Shown here piece after piece: positions 62,001-64,000 of a stretch of DNA of 64,000 nt. Under the pieces are notes generated by a model. It saw nothing but the letters and a program-made list of their open reading frames with translations. It was not told the DNA's origin and ran no database searches. Numbering within the stretch: position 1 is the first letter of the stretch; the number at the start of each line of letters is the position of its first letter. The stretch covers positions 1 to 64,000 of the forward strand of contig JAPLOI010000077.1 of the NCBI GenBank assembly GCA_026400815.1, given 5' to 3'. The translations under genes and the position numbers were made by a program. The DNA comes from Alphaproteobacteria bacterium (GTDB lineage: Bacteria; Pseudomonadota; Alphaproteobacteria; Acetobacterales; Acetobacteraceae).

Positions 62001-62098
62001 AGGGCGTGGCCGACCTGCCGCGCGCCGCGCAGGAGGCCAAGCTGGCCCGTGCGGCGGCCAACTCCGTGCGCGCACTGGCGGCCCCCACCACGCCCTGA
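59072..62098 (+). CDS. Large secreted/periplasmic TPR-type protein at the flagellar locus
   Basis: This 1008-residue precursor has a signal peptide (TTPWLIAALMAQPLPAWAQA). Residues 30-120 form a beta-rich AMIN-like domain (VRTGDHAGFGRVVLDLVPG; YRMGERLVVDVADP), followed by a Pro/Ala linker to about 200, a second beta-rich part to about 470 and a helical TPR-like C-terminal half with repeated ALALLRELRQLFPEQGEA-type hairpins. It is not a named family. It follows cheZ by 53 bases, so a periplasmic role in motility or the envelope is plausible. No motif for an enzyme is visible. Confidence 0.72.
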   Translation: MRRTTPWLIAALMAQPLPAWAQAPGSAAAPTVAVRTGDHAGFGRVVLDLVPGVRQSVATDGRTLTVKLEANAGPVGLAGPGRMPRNVVGIVARDGTVELTLAPGARPRSYRMGERLVVDVADPVAGEQAASPPAAAPAPARAAPVSPPASPPVSPPAASAPAAAPTPAPAQAAARAAAPPAAPAATAPVATAPAVAEAPRVELARGQSPDARYRAREDVPAPPLAEAPIETVRAAPLGLAATLSPGEAAGPHGAVDAALPAVTLPFSSSTGAAALRRGDAALVVFDERRPVDLSPLRGDPVFGGATVSLLPGATVLRVPLPDGHALRLTKADAGWTVTAVPSHSGGRPIRAETVEGRLRLPADAPGQVVAVPDPLTGGTMLVGTQRSAGQWVPVDRRTPEFALLSTWQGVAVLPLTDALALRPHPEGFRLAAAADGALTLSAAESQTQAMTEAASASRRYDLPAQPLEALHRRLQSARLSSAAAQPQARAARRRDVAEAMLALGMGPEMQAVLAATVAEDARAAEDPDLAGLSAIAALLSGRTDQAAAIDDERLTGTDEIAVWRAVRLAQQDPNSARAAAIFASGVPLLLSYPAPLRERLLPMALETMARGGEAGAARTVLERLPGMGALDLARGLVAQRAGDTAGALAHFDRVASGTDRRARAVAAREAVELRLASGAITAAKAADALEKLVFAWRGDQTEIATRLRVAELRAQSGAWRTALALLRELRQLFPEQGEAAGRALADVLARSLAPGAQDGIAPLDLVALAEENADLLPAGPAGHALATRLAEKLLALDLPERARPVLEKLVDQAPPGVARATLGGTLAALRLESGAPEQALAALQDSVAEGPLPPEVLERRTLTFGRAAAATGDLRTGVAALSELGTPPALRLRARLLEEAKDWSAASAALSALARTELPATGPLDADQSRLVLRIAAAAGQAGDERTLSWLRSTLAPRLAQEQLRDLATLLASAPVQGVADLPRAAQEAKLARAAANSVRALAAPTTP

Positions 62099-62272
62099 GC
62101 GCACCCCTGTTCCCACCGGACCTCCGGCATGCAAGCACGGGGTTCGTGGGGGGCGTTTTCCCCTTGCATCCCCCCCCCGATTTCCTCATGTTCCGCCGCC
62201 TTGGCCCCAGGGGGCGCGTGCATCCGGCACGCTGCCCAACAGGCCGTCTACTGGTTGACAGAGGGTCGCGGA

Positions 62273-62737
62273 ATGAACGCACTCATGCCACTGGGGATGG
62301 TCTCGGAATTCCCGAGCGAGAACCAGACGACGACGATTTCCTCCGCCGGGGCTGAGGAACAGCAGAAAGACTATTTTGTCGAACGCGACGGTATGAAGTT
62401 CGCCGGCACGCATCTGCTGATCGACATCTGGGGCGCCACGCGCCTCGATGACCCCACGCATATCGACGAGAAGCTGCGCGAGGCCGCGATCGCCACCGGG
62501 GCGACGATCCTGCACAGCCATTTCCATCACTTCTCGCCCAATGGCGGCGTGTCTGGCGTGGTGGTGCTGGCCGAGAGCCATATCTCGATCCACACGTGGC
62601 CGGAGCGGAATTTCGCCGCGCTGGATATCTTCGTGTGCGGTGACTGCGATCCGCACCGGGCCATCCCGGTGGTGCAGGAGGCCTTCAGCCCTTCGCGCAT
62701 CGACCTCGACGAGCAGCGCCGCGGCCGAGTCGGCTAA
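62273..62737 (+). CDS. speD: S-adenosylmethionine decarboxylase proenzyme
   Basis: This 154-residue class 1B AdoMetDC is made as a proenzyme and cuts itself between Glu101 and Ser102 (AESHISIHTWPE), turning Ser102 into the pyruvoyl cofactor. His107 and Cys122 (VCGDC) are the processing/catalytic partners. It gives decarboxylated SAM for spermidine synthesis. It carries an N-terminal extension of about 35 residues; an in-frame ATG at residue 41 (MKFAGTHL) would give the short form. speE follows. Confidence 0.93.
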   Translation: MNALMPLGMVSEFPSENQTTTISSAGAEEQQKDYFVERDGMKFAGTHLLIDIWGATRLDDPTHIDEKLREAAIATGATILHSHFHHFSPNGGVSGVVVLAESHISIHTWPERNFAALDIFVCGDCDPHRAIPVVQEAFSPSRIDLDEQRRGRVG

Positions 62738-62759
62738 CGCTTTCCGGCTGAACCTGTGC

Positions 62760-62789
62760 AACGGCCCGGGGTGCGATCCCCGGGCCGTT
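62760..62789 (+). promoter_or_regulatory. Perfect 12-bp hairpin between speD and speE
   Basis: AACGGCCCGGGG and CCCCGGGCCGTT flank a TGCGAT loop, 23 bases after the speD stop. No T-run follows (CTGCTG), so it is a poor terminator; it may be an mRNA processing or stability element setting the speD:speE ratio. Confidence 0.5.
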
Positions 62790-62824
62790 CTGCTGACCAC
62801 CGCCGCAATTCACGGAGAACCGCG

Positions 62825-63685
62825 ATGGCAACCGATTCGTGGGTGAACGAGACGCTCTATGCCGAATGGGGCCAGCGCTTCCTGGTGAAGCGGGAACTGG
62901 CACGGGTGCAAAGCGCCTTCCAGGACATCATGGTGTTCGAAAGCCACCTGCATGGCCGCGTGATGCTGCTGGACGGCGTGGTGCAGATCACCGAGGCGGA
63001 TGAGTTCGTCTACCAGGAGATGCTAACCCACGTGCCGCTGCTGGCGCATGGCGACGCGAAGCGCGTGCTGATCATCGGCGCCGGTGATGGCGGCGTGCTG
63101 CGGCGGGTGCTGATGCACAACAACGTTGAGCGCGCGGTGATGGTGGAGATCGATGGCGAGGTGATCCGCCTGGCCAAGGAGCACATGCCGAACATCGCAG
63201 GCGACGCCTGGACCAACCCGCGGGCCCAGGTGATCGTGGGCGACGGCATCGATTATGTGCGCACCGCGCCGGATGCCAGCTTCGATGCCATCATCGTGGA
63301 CAGCACGGACCCGATCGGCGTGGGCGAGGTGCTGTTCACCGACGAGTTCTACATGAATGCCGCCCGCGTGCTCTCGGCCGGCGGGCTGATCGTGAACCAG
63401 TGCGGCGTGCCGTTCATGCAGGCGGATGAGCTGCGCGACACCAGCGCACGCCGGCGTGCCTTCTTCGGCCATGTCGGCGCCTATGTGGCCGCCGTACCCA
63501 CCTATGTCGGCGGCTTCATGACGCTGGGCTTCGCCGCCAAGCAGGCGGGGCTCGACCAGGTGCCGGTGGAGACGATCCGGGCGCGCGCCGCGGCGGCGGG
63601 GATCACCGGGCGCTACTGGACGCCGGAGGTGCACCACGCCGCCTTCCAGCTGCCGCCCTATATCGGGATGCACCTGCCGAAATAG
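62825..63685 (+). CDS. speE: Spermidine synthase (polyamine aminopropyltransferase)
   Basis: This 286-residue enzyme has VMLLDGVVQITEADEFVYQEMLTHVPL (the putrescine/dcSAM entry region), the Rossmann motif VLIIGAGDGGVLRRVL (near 80-95), and the conserved DSTDPIGVGEVLFT loop with the catalytic Asp. It moves an aminopropyl group from decarboxylated SAM to putrescine and releases methylthioadenosine. It is downstream of speD with 87 bases between that contain a strong hairpin. Confidence 0.95.
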   Translation: MATDSWVNETLYAEWGQRFLVKRELARVQSAFQDIMVFESHLHGRVMLLDGVVQITEADEFVYQEMLTHVPLLAHGDAKRVLIIGAGDGGVLRRVLMHNNVERAVMVEIDGEVIRLAKEHMPNIAGDAWTNPRAQVIVGDGIDYVRTAPDASFDAIIVDSTDPIGVGEVLFTDEFYMNAARVLSAGGLIVNQCGVPFMQADELRDTSARRRAFFGHVGAYVAAVPTYVGGFMTLGFAAKQAGLDQVPVETIRARAAAAGITGRYWTPEVHHAAFQLPPYIGMHLPK

Positions 63686-63697
63686 GCAGGTACCGCC

Positions 63698-64000
63698 TCA
63701 GCCCGCGGCGAGCGGGCCGGAGAAGAGCAGCTCCAGCGGCGCGGTGCGGATCAGCTCCACATGCGACACCGTAGCCGTGAAGGGCGCGAAGGCGGCGCTG
63801 GCGGTGGCCGTGGCGGTCGCCAGCATGGCCCCGTCGGCCAGATCGGCGCCCAGCATCAGATGCGGCACCCATGCGCCACTCGCCCAGGGGCCGCCCGCGG
63901 GATGGCGCGCCAGCAGCTGCGCGTGCCGCACCAGCAGGGCGGAGTTTGTCACCGGCGCGAGCCACAGAGCTGCCGGTGCGCCGGGGGAGATGCCCAGGTG
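63698..64000 (-). CDS. 2'-5' RNA ligase / HxTx phosphoesterase-like protein (5' end beyond window)
   Basis: Only the last 100 residues are present; the frame is open to the right edge. WVPHLMLGADLADG looks like the second HxT/HxL motif of the LigT/2H phosphoesterase family, and VSHVELIRTAPLELLF is the typical closing strand. The first motif should lie outside. It converges on speE with 12 bases between stops. An internal GTG at 63952 is not the likely start because the upstream frame continues in the same style. Confidence 0.5.
   Translation of the reverse strand, partial: HLGISPGAPAALWLAPVTNSALLVRHAQLLARHPAGGPWASGAWVPHLMLGADLADGAMLATATATASAAFAPFTATVSHVELIRTAPLELLFSGPLAAG

Noticed and set aside
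58784-62134. Very long open frame on the minus strand opposite the 1008-residue protein and cheZ
   Set aside because: Its translation is Arg/Gly/His-rich without domains, while the plus strand has a signal peptide and repeat structure; it is an antisense shadow of high GC codon use.

Overview
The window is GC-rich (roughly 70% by eye) chromosomal DNA with tightly packed genes, many of them joined by ATGA, GTGA or TGATG stop/start overlaps. The gene content points to an alphaproteobacterium, most likely Rhodospirillales/Acetobacteraceae (Roseomonas-like). Markers are FliX, an UPF0262 protein, a DUF3126 protein, a DksA that keeps only one zinc-finger cysteine, and the flgF-flgG-flgA-flgH gene order. 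The family-level placement is inference. No phage, plasmid, transposase or CRISPR signal was seen.

Left part (1-31.3 kb): metabolic and housekeeping genes. A tRNA-Ser(GCU) with its own promoter is followed by a Nu-class glutathione transferase and, divergently, a class III aminotransferase coupled to an N,N-dimethylformamidase-like protein and a YqaA-type membrane protein. A complete five-gene dipeptide/oligopeptide ABC importer runs leftward from 10.9 to 5.8 kb; its second permease has a palindromic AT-rich repeat inside the coding start. Next comes a zinc island: COG0523 GTPase and HisI, divergent from a Zur-type regulator. After it lie purC, a cystathionine beta-lyase-like gene, sseA and an AlaX editing factor. 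A small glyoxylate/hydroxypyruvate set (XRE regulator, garR, hyi) follows, then a run of conserved small genes, mtnA, an Asp/Glu racemase-like gene, a methyltransferase and an M20 amidohydrolase.

Middle (31.3-44.7 kb): two carbon-nitrogen hydrolases, an internally deleted SGNH hydrolase and a dihydropyrimidinase/allantoinase-like enzyme form one leftward operon (hydantoin or ureide use). prpD-prpC (2-methylcitrate pathway) follow, then an Ala/Lys/Pro-repeat histone-H1-like gene. From 44.7 back to 38.8 kb lies the most interesting locus: seven overlapping genes encoding a RibD-like reductase, a BchC-like MDR dehydrogenase, a divergent 6-pyruvoyl-tetrahydropterin-synthase homologue, a GT4 glycosyltransferase, a SAM methyltransferase, a four-carbon sugar-acid kinase and a class II aldolase/decarboxylase. 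Together they look like a pathway for an unknown, possibly glycosylated and methylated, pterin-like or flavin-precursor-derived molecule.

Right part (44.7-64 kb): mostly flagellar and chemotaxis genes (flgN-like, rod-binding protein, flgI, fliX, flgH, flgA, flgG, flgF, fliL, fliM, DUF6468, MotE-like, cheY, cheZ and a 1008-residue TPR-type protein). Two near-perfect sigma-54 (-24/-12) promoters face leftward in front of flgI and flgF. Interspersed are dksA, a 27-bp tandem repeat derived from the dksA 3' end, a duplicated pair of sugar-type solute-binding proteins without a transporter, and speD-speE (spermidine synthesis). SpeE releases methylthioadenosine, the type of by-product that mtnA (25 kb) helps recycle. 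A truncated 2'-5' RNA ligase-like gene runs off the right edge.

Three small-protein loci (5.1, 30.5 and 51.0 kb) share an upstream T-rich block, an N-terminal hydrophobic segment, an Arg/Pro-rich tail and a similar downstream motif. They may form a dispersed undescribed gene family.
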